A stretch of DNA of 64,000 nucleotides from Bradyrhizobium cosmicum (GCF_007290395.2 NZ_CP041656.2:4712001-4776000), one strand, 5' to 3'. Shown: positions 28,878-39,547, numbered from the stretch's first letter. Notes: generated by a model from the sequence alone, not told the origin. Numbers and translations: made by a program.

Positions 28878-30185
28878 TCAGCGCCAGGCGCGGGCCAGGC
28901 GGAAGGCGTCGCCGAACAAACCGGTCCAGGATCGCGCCTTGATGAAGGATCTCAGCGTCACTTTTTCCTTCTCGATCTTGGGCGTACCGTCGACGCGCAG
29001 GAAGTTCTGCATCGCCTTGGAGACGAGTTCCGGATAGGTCAGGAAGAAGTTCTGCGACTGGGTATGCATCAGCGCCGGCATATCCTTGTACTTCTTCAGG
29101 TCCTTCATGACGAAGGACTCGTCCAGCATCTTCTTGTAGAGCGCCAGATTGTCCGCCGTCATCGGATCGCGCCGCGATTTGATCTGGAAGATCGCTTCGG
29201 CCGCAATCCGGCCGGAGGTCATCGCAAGGTTCGAGCCCTCGCGATGAATTGCATTGTTGAGCTGCGCGGCGTCGCCGACCACGACCCAGCCCTCGCCATA
29301 GAGCTGCGGGATCGCATTGAAGCCGCCCTCCGGGATCAGGTGGGCGGAATATTCCTTGACCTCCGACCCTTCGATCAACGGCGCCACCGAAGGGTGCCGC
29401 TTGAAGCGATCGAGCAGGCCGTAAGGCGTCTCGCCGGTGCGCTGGAAGTCAGCGACCAGGCAGCCGATGCCGAGCGAGATGCACTCCTGGTTGGCATAGA
29501 TGAAGCCCATGCCGGTCATGCCGCGCGAGATGGTGCCGGCGGCCTCGATTACAACGCCTTCGTCGCCGCGAAGGTTGAAGCGCGCCTCGATGGTCTCGCG
29601 CGGCAGGAAGTGCATCTCCTTCACCGCGAGCGCCACCTTGTCCGGCTTCGGCCGGTCGCGCAGGCCGGCGCGCGTTCCGAGCAGGCCGTTGACGCCCTCC
29701 GCCAGCACGACCACGTCGGCATGGATCTCGCCGTCGGCGCGATCGGTGCGGACGCCGATCACCTTGCCATAGGCGTCCTGCGCAAGCTCGGTCACTGTGG
29801 TCTCGCACAACACCGTCGCGCCGGCTTCGCGGACCCTCGAGGAGAACCATTTGTCGAACTGGGCACGAATGATGGTGTAGCGGTTCGGCTTCTCCTCGTT
29901 GAAGTCGTCCGAGCGATAGTGCAATCCGGTGTGAGAGCGGTCGTCCATCATCCAGAAGCGCTGCTCGACCAGATGCCGTTCGAGCGGCGCATCCTCGCGG
30001 AAATCCGGGATCAGCTTCTCCAGCATGTCGGCGTAGAGGATGGCGCCCTGCACGTTCTTGGATCCCGAGTATTCTCCGCGCTCGAGCTGCAGTACTTTCA
30101 GGCCACGCTGGGCCAGCGTGAGCGCCGCCGCATTGCCGGCCATGCCGGCCCCGACGACGATGGCGTCGAATTTCTCCTCGATCAT
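28878..30185 (-). CDS. fixC: FixC, electron-transfer flavoprotein-quinone oxidoreductase
   Basis: 435 residues. N-terminal FAD-binding [19 protein letters not shown], then quinone-oxidoreductase segments such as [15 protein letters not shown] and [15 protein letters not shown]. FixC belongs to the ETF:QO family and, with FixAB and FixX, bifurcates NADH electrons to quinone and to ferredoxin or flavodoxin for nitrogenase. It sits 13 bp behind fixB. Confidence 0.94.
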   Translation of the reverse strand: MIEEKFDAIVVGAGMAGNAAALTLAQRGLKVLQLERGEYSGSKNVQGAILYADMLEKLIPDFREDAPLERHLVEQRFWMMDDRSHTGLHYRSDDFNEEKPNRYTIIRAQFDKWFSSRVREAGATVLCETTVTELAQDAYGKVIGVRTDRADGEIHADVVVLAEGVNGLLGTRAGLRDRPKPDKVALAVKEMHFLPRETIEARFNLRGDEGVVIEAAGTISRGMTGMGFIYANQECISLGIGCLVADFQRTGETPYGLLDRFKRHPSVAPLIEGSEVKEYSAHLIPEGGFNAIPQLYGEGWVVVGDAAQLNNAIHREGSNLAMTSGRIAAEAIFQIKSRRDPMTADNLALYKKMLDESFVMKDLKKYKDMPALMHTQSQNFFLTYPELVSKAMQNFLRVDGTPKIEKEKVTLRSFIKARSWTGLFGDAFRLARAWR

Positions 30186-30198
30186 GGCGGTCCCCTCC

Positions 30199-31308
30199 CT
30201 AACTTGCGATGCGGTCGCGCGAATGCGGCGACAGCCGCGCGCGGAACGCGGCGGTCAACGCCGGCAACAACCTGATGGCGTCGGTGACGATGCCCACATG
30301 GGCGAATTCGAAGATCGGCGCGTTTTTGTCGGTGTTGATGGCGACGATGAGGTCGGCGCCCTCGACGCCGACGCGATGCTGGATCGCGCCGGAGATGCCG
30401 GCGGCAATATAGAGCTTTGGCCGGATGGTCTTGCCGGTCTGGCCGATCTGCCGGTCGGAGGTGACCCAGCCCTTCTGCACCAGCGGCCGCGAGCAGCCAT
30501 ATTCGGCGCCGAGCACGGTCGCGAGCTGGCGCACCAGCTGGAAATTCTCCGGCGACCCGAGCCCGAGGCCGCCGGCGACGACCACGTCGGCGTAAGCGAG
30601 ATTTGACTTGGCGGAATCGCGATCAGGCAGAAACGACAGCACCTTGGTGACGATGTCGTCCTCGACGAGGTCGAGCGGATGGCTGACGATCCGGCCGGTG
30701 TCGCGAACCACGCGCTCCGGCATTGGCATCACGCGTGGACGAACGGTCGCCATCTGCGGCCGGTAGTTCAGCGTGTAGATCGTGCAGAGCAGCGAGCCGC
30801 CGAAGGTCGGCCGCGTTGCGGCCAGCGAGCCGTCCGCATCGACGTCGAGCTCGGTGCAATCGGCGGTGAGGCCGGTGAGCAACGTGGTCGCCACCGAGCC
30901 CGCCAGATCGCGGCCGAGCGTGGTGGCACCGAGCAGCAGGATCTCCGGCTTGTAGGTGTTGACGACGTCGGTCAGCGCCTTGGTGTAGGATTCGTTGCGA
31001 TAATCGGCCAGCAGATTGTCGGCGACCATATAGACGAGGTCGGCACCGTAACAGAAGGATTCGGCCGCAGCGTGTTGCGTCGCCTCGCCATCCGGACCGA
31101 TCACGACAGCGGCGAGATCGACCTTGAGCTTGTCGGCAAGCTTGCGACCGGCCCCCATCAACTCCCAGGAGACCGGATGCACGACACCGCGCTCCTGCTC
31201 GATGAAGACCCAGACATGCTTATAGGCCTTGAAATGCTCGGGCAGCTCCTTCTTGGTGGAAGCGCGGCCACCGGCGGCCTGAGAGGGAGTTTTCGGTGCG
31301 GTGCTCAT
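30199..31308 (-). CDS. fixB: FixB, electron-transfer flavoprotein alpha-like
   Basis: 369 residues. [30 protein letters not shown] is the FixB N-terminal domain; the C-terminal FAD domain has [47 protein letters not shown] and [18 protein letters not shown]. It carries one FAD of the FixAB heterodimer. Between fixA and fixC in the usual order. Confidence 0.94.
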   Translation of the reverse strand: MSTAPKTPSQAAGGRASTKKELPEHFKAYKHVWVFIEQERGVVHPVSWELMGAGRKLADKLKVDLAAVVIGPDGEATQHAAAESFCYGADLVYMVADNLLADYRNESYTKALTDVVNTYKPEILLLGATTLGRDLAGSVATTLLTGLTADCTELDVDADGSLAATRPTFGGSLLCTIYTLNYRPQMATVRPRVMPMPERVVRDTGRIVSHPLDLVEDDIVTKVLSFLPDRDSAKSNLAYADVVVAGGLGLGSPENFQLVRQLATVLGAEYGCSRPLVQKGWVTSDRQIGQTGKTIRPKLYIAAGISGAIQHRVGVEGADLIVAINTDKNAPIFEFAHVGIVTDAIRLLPALTAAFRARLSPHSRDRIAS

Positions 31309-31327
31309 AGTCGGTGCTCCCTTTGCA

Positions 31328-32170
31328 TCAATATCCGCGCGCCAGCGTCGCGAGTTCGGCCTCCAGCGGCGGCTGACGTTTGAAGATCGCCTCGATCAGG
31401 GCCTCGGCTGGTTGCTCGCCGACCTCGATCAGAGCCGCCTTTTCGCTGCGTGCGGCCGGTGCAAACACCCGCTTGACGATCGTCGGCGATCCCCTCAGTC
31501 CGCATTTCGAGATGTCCTCGACCCCGGCATCCTGGGCACTCCATTTCACGATCGGCGCGCGTGCCGCGCGGAGTGCATCGGCCATGGCGCCACGCCGAAT
31601 CTGGTTGGTCGCTTCCAGCATGGTGACCAGACACGGCAGCCGGGTACGCAAGATCTGCACGCCGCCTTCGGAGCGTCGCTCCGCATCGATCGTACGCGCC
31701 TCGAGATCAAGCGCGCTGATCTTCGCGACATAGGTCAGCTGCAACAGGCCGAGCCGCTTGGCGATGCCGGGACCGACCTGGGCGGTGTCGCCATCGATCG
31801 TCTGCTTGCCGGTGAAGACCAGATCCGGCGGACCGAACTCGGTCGAAATCTTCCGGATCGCGGTGGCAAGTGCGTAGGTCGTGGCCAGCGTATCGGCACC
31901 GGCAAAGAAACGATCGGTCAGCAGGACCGCCCGGTCGGCGCCGAACGTCAGCGCCTTTCGAAGCGAGTCTTCGGCCGAGGGCGGCCCCATGGTCAGCACC
32001 GTGACCTCGCCGCCGAACTTGTCGCGCAGCTCGAGCGCCGCTTCGAGCGCAAACAGATCATAGGGGTTGATGATGGTCGGCACCCCCTGGCGCATGATGG
32101 TGTTGGTCACGGGATGCACGCGAATCTGCGCGGAATCGGGAACCTGCTTGATGCAGACGACGATGTGCAT
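31328..32170 (-). CDS. fixA: FixA, electron-transfer flavoprotein beta-like
   Basis: 280 residues. The start [13 protein letters not shown] at 32170 has GGAGA upstream; [48 protein letters not shown] is the ETF-beta core that binds the bifurcating flavin. First gene of fixABCX, with an RpoN promoter 33 bp upstream. Confidence 0.94.
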   Translation of the reverse strand: MHIVVCIKQVPDSAQIRVHPVTNTIMRQGVPTIINPYDLFALEAALELRDKFGGEVTVLTMGPPSAEDSLRKALTFGADRAVLLTDRFFAGADTLATTYALATAIRKISTEFGPPDLVFTGKQTIDGDTAQVGPGIAKRLGLLQLTYVAKISALDLEARTIDAERRSEGGVQILRTRLPCLVTMLEATNQIRRGAMADALRAARAPIVKWSAQDAGVEDISKCGLRGSPTIVKRVFAPAARSEKAALIEVGEQPAEALIEAIFKRQPPLEAELATLARGY

Positions 32171-32202
32171 GCGCTTCTCCAAAGCTTGGCCAGATAGAGG
32201 AC

Positions 32203-32218
32203 AGCAAGTGTCGTACCA
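32203..32218 (-). promoter_or_regulatory. RpoN -24/-12 promoter of fixABCX
   Basis: Minus strand TGGTACG-ACAC-TTGCT, one mismatch from TGGCACG at -24 and a perfect -12 box, 33 bp upstream of fixA. Confidence 0.78.
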
Positions 32219-32312
32219 ACTGCGGCGACGACGAAAATCGATCAGGAGTCCAATGGCTTGCGATGGCGCCGGGACGAGTTGCCCGTCGGGTGGGCACGAC
32301 ACTCGACACACG

Positions 32313-32328
32313 CGTCGGAAATCCGACA
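32313..32328. promoter_or_regulatory. NifA site upstream of fixA (one mismatch)
   Basis: Minus strand TGT-CGGATTTCCG-ACG; the last triplet should be ACA. It is 95 bp upstream of the fixA -24 box. The core is identical to the perfect site near iscA at 52475. Confidence 0.6.
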
Positions 32329-32426
32329 GGCCCCGACAGACATGATTTTGCCAAGGCGGGCGTCCAAGGGCGCGCGCAAGCCCGCCCACGGATCATTCGC
32401 GGCTCCGCTGCACGACGAGAGAACGT

Positions 32427-32756
32427 TCACTTCAATGTGCCGAGCTGCACCAATGTCGGCGTCGGCTTCGCCTGCGGCGCAACAGCATCCTTCAGGACCT
32501 TGAAGACCCGCTGGTCGATCGGCGTCGATGCGACAAAATCCGCATAGGCCCGCTCGAGCACCGCCCTGCATCGCTCGGCAACGACAGCGTCCGCGGCGCC
32601 GATAAAATCCTCGCCCGCGAGATACTGGCCCATCCGCCGCAGGATATGCAGCCGGGCCACGTTGACGACCTTCGCGTCGTAGTCGACGCCAAGCAGCGCG
32701 AAGAATTCCTCCGCCGAAGACGCGCTGTTCAATTGCGCCAGAATTCCATCAGCCAT
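32427..32756 (-). CDS. nifW: NifW, nitrogenase stabilising/protective protein
   Basis: 109 residues: [41 protein letters not shown] is diagnostic of NifW, with [10 protein letters not shown] in the C-terminal part. NifW is thought to protect or mature MoFe protein against oxygen. Its start overlaps the cysE stop by 8 bp, so it is translated from the nifV-cysE-nifW transcript. Confidence 0.93.
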   Translation of the reverse strand: MADGILAQLNSASSAEEFFALLGVDYDAKVVNVARLHILRRMGQYLAGEDFIGAADAVVAERCRAVLERAYADFVASTPIDQRVFKVLKDAVAPQAKPTPTLVQLGTLK

Positions 32757-33558
32757 TGCAGGTCTCCATCAGGCTCGTGGTGCCGCCACAATCGGACGTC
32801 GACAAGGCGGGATCATCGGCCCGGCCCGGCACGCCGGCCTCGCGCAGACGCTTCTGCATGTGCGTGAGCCGCGCTTCCAGGAATTCGACGCGATCAAGCA
32901 GCACCTCGATCGCATCGCCGACGGGGTCGGGCATCAGATGATGATCGAGATCGATCCGTCCGACCACGCGGCGGTGGCTCAATTGCGGCCGCACCACGCG
33001 CGCGGGGATGCCGACCACGGTGACGTCAGGCGGCGTGCTCTCGATCACCACCGAATTGGCGCCGACGCGAGAGCCGGCCCCGACCGTGATCGGCCCGAGA
33101 ATCTTGGCTCCAGCCCCGACGACGACGCGGTCCTCCAGCGTCGGATGACGCTTGCCCGGCGACCAAGACGTACCGCCCAGCGTGACGCCATGATAGAGCG
33201 TGACATCGTCGCCAACCTCGGCGGTTTCGCCAATGACGACACCTGCGCCATGGTCAATGAAGAAGCGGTGACCGATCCGGGCGCCGGGATGAATGTCGAC
33301 ATTGCTGAGGAAACGTCCGAGCCAGGACAGCACCCGTGCCGGAAAGCGCCAGCCGCTGTTCCACAGCCCATGCGCGATCCGATACCAGATCACCGCGTGG
33401 ATCCCGGGATAGGTCAGGAGCGTCTCGATCTGGCCGCGCGCGGCAGGATCGCGCTGACGTACACAGGCGATATCCTCGCGGATCAACGCGAGCAACGACG
33501 GTCCCGCCGGCCTCGCATCGTCCGGATCGGCCATTGGAATGTCGACGACACAGGCCAT
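32749..33558 (-). CDS. cysE: Serine O-acetyltransferase, nif-linked (CysE/NifP type)
   Basis: 269 residues. SATase N-terminal helix ([21 protein letters not shown]), then left-handed hexapeptide repeats: [44 protein letters not shown] with the catalytic Asp and His. It makes O-acetylserine for cysteine, the sulfur source of NifS. GAGGT precedes the ATG at 33558. Placement between nifV and nifW marks it as the nif-dedicated copy. Confidence 0.92.
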   Translation of the reverse strand: MACVVDIPMADPDDARPAGPSLLALIREDIACVRQRDPAARGQIETLLTYPGIHAVIWYRIAHGLWNSGWRFPARVLSWLGRFLSNVDIHPGARIGHRFFIDHGAGVVIGETAEVGDDVTLYHGVTLGGTSWSPGKRHPTLEDRVVVGAGAKILGPITVGAGSRVGANSVVIESTPPDVTVVGIPARVVRPQLSHRRVVGRIDLDHHLMPDPVGDAIEVLLDRVEFLEARLTHMQKRLREAGVPGRADDPALSTSDCGGTTSLMETCNG

Positions 33559-33565
33559 GATAACC

Positions 33566-34747
33566 TCACGCACAGTTGAGCAGCGAGTGCTCGTGCACTT
33601 CGCGCCAGATCGCAGTCACCGTCTCGCGCGCGACGGCGCCCTTGTGTTCGACCGCATGCTTGCGAACCCGGGCAAGAATGGTCCTGGCCTCCTCCGCACT
33701 GACGGCAAGCTGCAATTCCGAGAGCAACGACGTGATCGCCGCCAATCCCGAGTGCTTGCCGATGACGATGCGGTTGGCGCGGCCGAGCAATCCGGGATCG
33801 AGCGCCTGATAGGTACGCTGGTCCTTCAACAGACCATCGACGTGAATGCCTGACTCGTGCGTGAAGACATGCTCACCGACGATCGCCTTGTTGAGCGGAA
33901 TCGCGCGTGCGGCCGCAGCGGCTACCACCGCAGCGACATTCTCCAGTTCCGACAGCACCACGCCGGTGTCGTGGCCGTAGAGCTGCTTGAGCGCGACCGC
34001 GACCTCCTCCAGAGGCGCATTGCCGGCCCGCTCGCCAAGCCCGATCACGGTCACGGAGGCATGGGTGGCGCCGGCCTTGATCGCCGCAAGCGTATTGGCG
34101 GTCGCGAGACCCAGGTCGTCATGGCCGTGGAACTCGAGCTCGAGATCGGTGGTCGCGCGGAGCGCTTTCATGAGCGCGAAGGATGCGTCGGGATCGAGCA
34201 CGCTCAACGTGTCGGCGATACGAAATCGGCGCGCACCAGCGGCCTTGGCGGTTGCGATCAGCTCGACCAGAAAATCGACGTCGGCACGCGATGAATCCTC
34301 GCCGCCGACGGCAACGTCGAGCCCCCTATCACGGGCATAGCCCACCACGCGCCGCACCTGCTCCAGAGCCGCAGCCCGTCCGCCACTGAGCTTGGCGGCA
34401 ATCTGCACGTCGGAGGACGGGATCGACACATTGACCATGGAGACCCCCGCCGCGATCGCCGCGTCCACGTCCGCCTGCCGCATCCGGCACCAGGCAATCG
34501 CCGTCACCGGCAAGCCCGCCTCCACAATGGCGCGGATCGCGGTCACCTCCTCGTGCCCCATGGCCGGGGTCCCGGCCTCGATCTCGACAACACCCGCCCG
34601 CGCCAGCGCGCGCGCGATCGATACCTTTTCCCCTGTGGTGAAGGCTACGCCGGGCGCCTGCTCGCCGTCGCGCAACGTCGTGTCGTTGAGAACGATGGGG
34701 CGGGACAATACCTTGTCCGACAGTGTCGTTACGCCGGCGAACGCCAT
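33566..34747 (-). CDS. nifV: Homocitrate synthase
   Basis: 393 residues from the ATG at 34747 (GGAG 7 nt upstream). [28 protein letters not shown] and [30 protein letters not shown] are the DRE-TIM barrel metal motifs of homocitrate/isopropylmalate synthases; the HESGIHVDG motif is also present. It condenses acetyl-CoA with 2-oxoglutarate to give the homocitrate of FeMo-co. Many obligate symbionts lack nifV, so its presence supports free-living fixation. Confidence 0.94.
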   Translation of the reverse strand: MAFAGVTTLSDKVLSRPIVLNDTTLRDGEQAPGVAFTTGEKVSIARALARAGVVEIEAGTPAMGHEEVTAIRAIVEAGLPVTAIAWCRMRQADVDAAIAAGVSMVNVSIPSSDVQIAAKLSGGRAAALEQVRRVVGYARDRGLDVAVGGEDSSRADVDFLVELIATAKAAGARRFRIADTLSVLDPDASFALMKALRATTDLELEFHGHDDLGLATANTLAAIKAGATHASVTVIGLGERAGNAPLEEVAVALKQLYGHDTGVVLSELENVAAVVAAAAARAIPLNKAIVGEHVFTHESGIHVDGLLKDQRTYQALDPGLLGRANRIVIGKHSGLAAITSLLSELQLAVSAEEARTILARVRKHAVEHKGAVARETVTAIWREVHEHSLLNCA

Positions 34748-34783
34748 CAGCGGGCTCCGTATCAAATTCTTCCGCTGTTCCTC

Positions 34784-34799
34784 AGCAACCCGCGTGCCA
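34784..34799 (-). promoter_or_regulatory. RpoN -24/-12 promoter of nifV-cysE-nifW
   Basis: Minus strand TGGCACG-CGGG-TTGCT, a perfect consensus match 37 bp upstream of the nifV ATG. Confidence 0.88.
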
Positions 34800-34856
34800 C
34801 CACCGAGAACGGCAAAAGGCGCTTGAAATCAAAGCTCTTTTCAGCTGATCTGGCTT

Positions 34857-34872
34857 TGTCGCATATGCGACA
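34857..34872. promoter_or_regulatory. NifA site upstream of nifV
   Basis: TGT-CGCATATGCG-ACA, a perfect 16-bp palindrome, 58 bp upstream of the nifV -24 box and 20 bp after the irr-like stop codon. Confidence 0.85.
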
Positions 34873-34891
34873 AGGTCGCGAAGGCGACGCG

Positions 34892-35383
34892 TCAGATGTC
34901 TGCTGGCTTGCGGCAGATGTGAATGATGATGTCGAGCCTGGATATCTCGTGGCCGGGCAAGGCCTCCGGCATTTGCGCCACAATCAGCCGTTCCGGAACA
35001 TCGATCAGGACATCCTCGCCCACCAGATAGAAATGCGGATGCACGCTGGTATTGGTGTCGAAGAAGGATCTCGATCCGTCCGGTCCGATTCGGCGCAGCA
35101 GGCCCGCCTGCGTGAACTGATTCAGCGTGTTGTAGACCGTCGCCAGTGAAAGCTCGATGTTGGCCTCGACCGCCTCGCCATAGAGCATTTCGGCAGTGAC
35201 ATGGCGATCGCCTCTGGCAAACAGCAATTCGCCAAGCATCACCCGCTGGCGTGTCGGTCGCAGCCCCGCATCCCGCAACCGCCGTGCACAACCAGGCCCG
35301 TCGGCATCAAGCCGCCCGCATCCCGCTTCGGACTCCGCGTCAGCAACGGACTCCTGATATTTGTCGCCAGAGAACAGGTCCAT
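34892..35383 (-). CDS. irr: Fur-family regulator, Irr-like
   Basis: 163 residues, the same length as Bradyrhizobium Irr. LRDAGLRPTRQRVMLGELLFARGDRHVTAEMLYGEAVEANIELSLATVYNTLNQFTQAGLLRRI is the Irr-type DNA-binding domain; FFDTNTSVHPHFYLVGEDVLIDVPE matches the Irr haem/metal region (HxH). An N-terminal Cys is present but not the classical GCPWHD haem motif. Irr represses haem and Fe use under iron limitation. Located after nifQ in the nifH1 transcript; a GTG overlapping the nifQ stop as GTGA (35398) is an alternative start. Probably a nif-dedicated paralogue. Confidence 0.82.
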   Translation of the reverse strand: MDLFSGDKYQESVADAESEAGCGRLDADGPGCARRLRDAGLRPTRQRVMLGELLFARGDRHVTAEMLYGEAVEANIELSLATVYNTLNQFTQAGLLRRIGPDGSRSFFDTNTSVHPHFYLVGEDVLIDVPERLIVAQMPEALPGHEISRLDIIIHICRKPADI

Positions 35384-35394
35384 GTGAGCTTGCC

Positions 35395-36144
35395 TCACGC
35401 TCGCCGATCCCCGGCCGGATCGACATGATCGTCGGCGCCGCGCAGATATTCCCGGCGGCGCTCGGCCATGCGGCTCTCGCCGTTCTCTTCACCGAAGCAG
35501 AGATCGAAATCATTGCATTGCGTGCAGATGGGCGTCGTGCACATCACGAAGCCATCGTCCTCGCACAGCATGCGATAGAAGAAGCGCTTCCAGCGCATGT
35601 TCCGGGTATTGCGCGCCGCCAGAGGCGCGAAGTGCCGGGTCAGCAGACGGGACAATTCCGGGCGCTCACGCAATCCGAGATCTTCCCACAGATGGTTCGG
35701 CTCCATGGCGCGGCGTGCCACCATCGCCGCGAGCCAGCGGCCTATCTCGCCGTCGGTTGACCGCTGCGCGAGCAAGAGATCGCGCACCATGGCCGTCTCG
35801 TCGTCGCCGTCCCGATCGGACCTGGCACTCCAGGCAAATGCTCTCACCCCGGCCGACGGGAAGCATTGAGCCAGCAGCTCATTGAGGTCCTGCTCGGCGA
35901 GGCCCGACCGCTCGGCGATCTGGCCGCCATCCATCACCGAAGCAGCCAGGATGGACGCCAGCACGTGGCGATCGAAATCGTCGTTGTCGCGGATATCGGC
36001 ATCCGCCGGGTCACGTCCGGTCAGCAGGCGGTAGAAGGCTCTTCCGGCGTGCGTCTCGCCGGCATCTGCCGGCGCGAACGGAAATGACGACACGTCGATC
36101 CGGCTCGCTTGTGCTGCAATCACGGAAGGCTCCGCTGCTGTCAT
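35395..36144 (-). CDS. nifQ: NifQ, molybdenum donor for FeMo-co synthesis
   Basis: 249 residues from the ATG at 36144. The C-terminal cysteine motif MCTTPICTQCNDFDLCFGEE (Cx4Cx2Cx5C) is the NifQ signature and binds the Mo-Fe-S cluster passed to NifEN/NifH. LLLAQRSTDGEIGRWLAAMVARRAMEPNHLWEDLGL is the conserved core. The ribosome site is poor; a frame extension to 36186 exists. It follows nifH1 across a strong hairpin. Confidence 0.92.
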   Translation of the reverse strand: MTAAEPSVIAAQASRIDVSSFPFAPADAGETHAGRAFYRLLTGRDPADADIRDNDDFDRHVLASILAASVMDGGQIAERSGLAEQDLNELLAQCFPSAGVRAFAWSARSDRDGDDETAMVRDLLLAQRSTDGEIGRWLAAMVARRAMEPNHLWEDLGLRERPELSRLLTRHFAPLAARNTRNMRWKRFFYRMLCEDDGFVMCTTPICTQCNDFDLCFGEENGESRMAERRREYLRGADDHVDPAGDRRA

Positions 36145-36156
36145 TGTGAAGCCGAT

Positions 36157-36184
36157 GCCGGCCTCCCCGGTCGGGGAGGCCGGC
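36157..36184 (-). terminator. Strong hairpin between nifH1 and nifQ
   Basis: GCCGGCCTCCCCG and CGGGGAGGCCGGC pair with a 2-nt turn (or a 12-bp stem and 4-nt loop). No T tract follows. It probably stabilises the nifH1 mRNA 3' end or attenuates readthrough into nifQ-irr. Confidence 0.65.
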
Positions 36185-36192
36185 ACGAGGGA

Positions 36193-37146
<954 letters not shown>

Positions 37147-37243
37147 TCAGAAACGTGGGCACACGGGGCTCGGGAAGGAGAACATCGCTCGCCATCGGCG
37201 TCGGCGTGCTCTCAGCCCTCACTCGTTGTTGCTGCATCCAAAT

Positions 37244-37259
37244 AGCAACTGGCGTGCCA
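37244..37259 (-). promoter_or_regulatory. RpoN -24/-12 promoter of nifH1
   Basis: Minus strand TGGCACG-CCAG-TTGCT, a perfect match, about 160 bp upstream of the ATG, implying a long 5' leader as is usual for rhizobial nifH. Confidence 0.88.
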
Positions 37260-37327
37260 TTCCCGGCACGCGCACTAAGCGACTGATCATGCTTGAAGAA
37301 TAATTCGCAGCCGGCAGCGACAGAAGC

Positions 37328-37343
37328 TGTGCCGAACCCTACA
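37328..37343. promoter_or_regulatory. NifA site (proximal to nifH1)
   Basis: TGT-GCCGAACCCT-ACA, 69 bp from the nifH1 -24 box and 82 bp from the candidate receiver-gene promoter. Confidence 0.75.
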
Positions 37344-37356
37344 GAGGTAGTGCCAC

Positions 37357-37372
37357 TGTCGGAAACCGGACA
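37357..37372. promoter_or_regulatory. NifA site (distal to nifH1, shared divergently)
   Basis: TGT-CGGAAACCGG-ACA, 98 bp from the nifH1 -24 box and 53 bp from the divergent candidate promoter at 37425. Its centre is 29 bp from that of the neighbouring site. Confidence 0.82.
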
Positions 37373-37424
37373 AGCCTTCGAGCCGAAACGCGCCTATTTA
37401 GCGGCCGTTTTCGTGACCGGAAAG

Positions 37425-37440
37425 CGGAACGGAAATTGCT
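37425..37440 (+). promoter_or_regulatory. Candidate RpoN promoter of the receiver-like gene
   Basis: CGGAACG-GAAA-TTGCT keeps GG and GC at the correct 10-nt spacing and a perfect -12 box; two mismatches at -24. 38 bp before the ATG. Confidence 0.55.
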
Positions 37441-37478
37441 AACTCTCTTCGTCAGATGCGATTTGAGGAGAGCGACAG

Positions 37479-37913
37479 ATGCAGATCGGAGTCGAGACAG
37501 CCAAGGCCGTGGACCAGCGGCGCGTGTTCGTGGTCGACGAGGACGAGATCACCCGCGCGGCCCTGCAATTCATGCTGCACGACGAGATCGAGACCCATGA
37601 GTTGACCAGCCCCGAAGAGGCTTATGCAAAGGGCGTCGACTGGCTCAAGCCCGACGTCGTCCTGCTCGGCGTCTCATTCCTCAAGAGCCGCGGGCCCGGC
37701 TTGATCGGGGAGCTCACCGCAAAATTCCCCGGCGTCCGTATCCTGGTCGTGACCGACAGGTCGGACGAGGCGACCGCGGTCGAGGCGATGAAAGCCGGTG
37801 CGCATGGCGCCGTGGTCAAGCCGCTGACGCTCGAGGGCGTGCGGCAGAAAGTCGACACCATTCTCGGCCGCGGCGGGGCGGCGCCGCTGATCCAGCTCTC
37901 AATGATGAAATAG
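37479..37913 (+). CDS. Receiver-domain protein lacking the phospho-acceptor aspartate
   Basis: 144 residues, a single CheY/REC fold: acidic pocket residues VVDEDE (20-22), Thr92 in VVTDRS and Lys114 in AVVKPLT are kept, but the phosphorylation site after PDVVLL is Gly64 instead of Asp. No output domain. It therefore cannot be phosphorylated in the usual way and may act as a constitutive protein-protein module. GGAG lies 8 nt before the ATG. It is divergent from nifH1 and shares its NifA sites, with the ArsC-like gene 9 bp behind. Confidence 0.82.
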   Translation: MQIGVETAKAVDQRRVFVVDEDEITRAALQFMLHDEIETHELTSPEEAYAKGVDWLKPDVVLLGVSFLKSRGPGLIGELTAKFPGVRILVVTDRSDEATAVEAMKAGAHGAVVKPLTLEGVRQKVDTILGRGGAAPLIQLSMMK

Positions 37914-37922
37914 GCGCGCGCC

Positions 37923-38348
37923 ATGGCGACCGTTCTGTTCTACCAAAAGCCGGGCTGCGGCACGAATGCACGGCAGATCCGCGCGCTCGAAGCCGCGGGT
38001 CATCGGGTTGTCGCCAAGAGCCTGCTCACCGAGCCCTGGACCGCGCCGGATCTGATGACCTTCTTCGGCGATACGCCCGTGGCATCCTGGTTCAACCCAG
38101 CCGCGCCACGGGTGAAGTCCGGCGAAGTCGATCCCGCCGCAATCGATGCCGCAGGCGCGCTCGCGTTGATGCTCGACGATCCGCTGCTGATCCGAAGGCC
38201 TCTGGTCGAGGCCGATGGCGCGCGATGCGCCGGTTTCGACCGCGAGCCGGTGCTGTCGCTGCTTGGCGGCGGCTCACGCGACGACCTCCAGGGCTGCACG
38301 CGACCTGAGGCCGTGCCGCGTTGCCCGGATCCCCTCACCGCGACTTAG
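37923..38348 (+). CDS. Nitrogenase-associated ArsC-family protein (NifO-like)
   Basis: 141 residues. VLFYQKPGCGTNARQIRALEAAGHRV is a thioredoxin-fold ArsC/Spx-type N-terminus with a single Cys12; LLIRRPLVEADGARCAGFD is the conserved ArsC C-terminal element. It matches what is called nitrogenase-associated protein or NifO, whose role in Azotobacter relates to molybdenum partition between nitrogenase and nitrate reductase. The C-terminal tail (from about 120) is poorly conserved in character. Its stop overlaps the convergent [2Fe-2S] gene stop by 4 bp. Confidence 0.8.
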   Translation: MATVLFYQKPGCGTNARQIRALEAAGHRVVAKSLLTEPWTAPDLMTFFGDTPVASWFNPAAPRVKSGEVDPAAIDAAGALALMLDDPLLIRRPLVEADGARCAGFDREPVLSLLGGGSRDDLQGCTRPEAVPRCPDPLTAT

Positions 38349-38697
38349 CTTCGCGCCAACACCATCACGAGGCGATCGACGCGCTTGCCCTGCTTGAGAT
38401 GGGACTCGACGATCTCATCGACGTCCTCCGGCGTGGTTGGACGATACCAGACGCCATCGGGATAGATCACCATCAGCGGACCGGCGGCGCAGAAGCCGAG
38501 ACAGCCGGACGCGGTGAAACCGATATCGGTCAGCCGCTGCGCCTCGATCGCCTTGCCGAACCGCTCCCACAAAGCCGCACCGCCGGCCGCGCCGCAGCTG
38601 CCGCGGGGATGGCCAGGCGGACGCTGGGTATGGCAGGCAAAGACGTGATGCCGGTAGAGTTGCGGGAGCTGGAACTCCTCCTCGTTCACACCGTCAC

Positions 38698-38701
<4 letters not shown>
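38345..38701 (-). CDS. Thioredoxin-like [2Fe-2S] ferredoxin-domain protein
   Basis: 118 residues. [19 protein letters not shown] and the second pair in [23 protein letters not shown] form the four-cysteine pattern of thioredoxin-like [2Fe-2S] ferredoxins (Shethna-type/NuoE-like). Likely a small electron carrier or cluster protein of nitrogenase metabolism. Its start overlaps the glutaredoxin stop (ATGA), in the order bolA-grxD-this gene. Confidence 0.85.
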
Positions 38702-39039
<338 letters not shown>

Positions 39040-39084
39040 TTTCTCCTCATGCTCATGGATGATTGACAGCCGGACGCGCGCCGT

Positions 39085-39318
39085 TCATTTCGGCACGTCC
39101 GTTTCGAGCGCCAGCGCGTGCAGCGCCTCGCCCATGTTTCCCTTCAACGCGGCGTAAACCATCTGGTGCTGCTGAACGCGGCTCTTGCCGGCAAAGGCCT
39201 GCGAGACGACGCGTGCGCCATAGTGATCTCCGTCGCCTGCGAGATCGGTCACGATCACCTTCGCGTCCGGGAACGCCTCGCGGATCAGCTGTTCGATGTC
39301 TGGTGCGGCCATCGCCAT
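39085..39318 (-). CDS. bolA: BolA family protein
   Basis: 77 residues from the ATG at 39318 (GGAGT 7 nt upstream). [64 protein letters not shown] is a full BolA/YrbA domain with the cluster-ligating His (RVQQHQMV). It partners monothiol glutaredoxin in Fe-S cluster delivery. First gene of a three-gene operon with a NifA site upstream. Confidence 0.92.
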   Translation of the reverse strand: MAMAAPDIEQLIREAFPDAKVIVTDLAGDGDHYGARVVSQAFAGKSRVQQHQMVYAALKGNMGEALHALALETDVPK

Positions 39319-39348
39319 ATCATGCACTCCTCTTCCCGGGCGCCTCTA

Positions 39349-39364
39349 TGCAAGCTCCAAACCA
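39349..39364 (-). promoter_or_regulatory. Candidate RpoN promoter of bolA-grxD-[2Fe-2S] operon
   Basis: Minus strand TGGTTTG-GAGC-TTGCA, correct GG-N10-GC spacing, 31 bp before bolA. The -24 box deviates at three bases. Confidence 0.55.
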
Positions 39365-39414
39365 GTCCGGAGCACGCGTTTTGACGTGATCCCCGGGCAC
39401 TGTGGCCCGCATCG

Positions 39415-39430
39415 TGTTCGACTTCCGACA
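39415..39430. promoter_or_regulatory. NifA site between bolA and the TPR gene
   Basis: TGT-TCGACTTCCG-ACA, perfect triplets, 51 bp from the bolA promoter and about 118 bp from the candidate promoter of the divergent gene. Confidence 0.75.
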
Positions 39431-39547
39431 ATCCTGTGCCTATCGCTGTCGCGGACGTGACGGCATCGGGCCACTTGGCGTTCAACGAGATTATTGCCTG
39501 ATCGTCACGCGCCGAATTCGCATCCGTACGGAAGATTTTCCGCGGCC

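Noticed and set aside
28866..30275. 469-codon plus-strand frame opposite fixC
   Set aside because: Shadow of fixC; low-complexity Arg/His-rich composition and no ribosome site.
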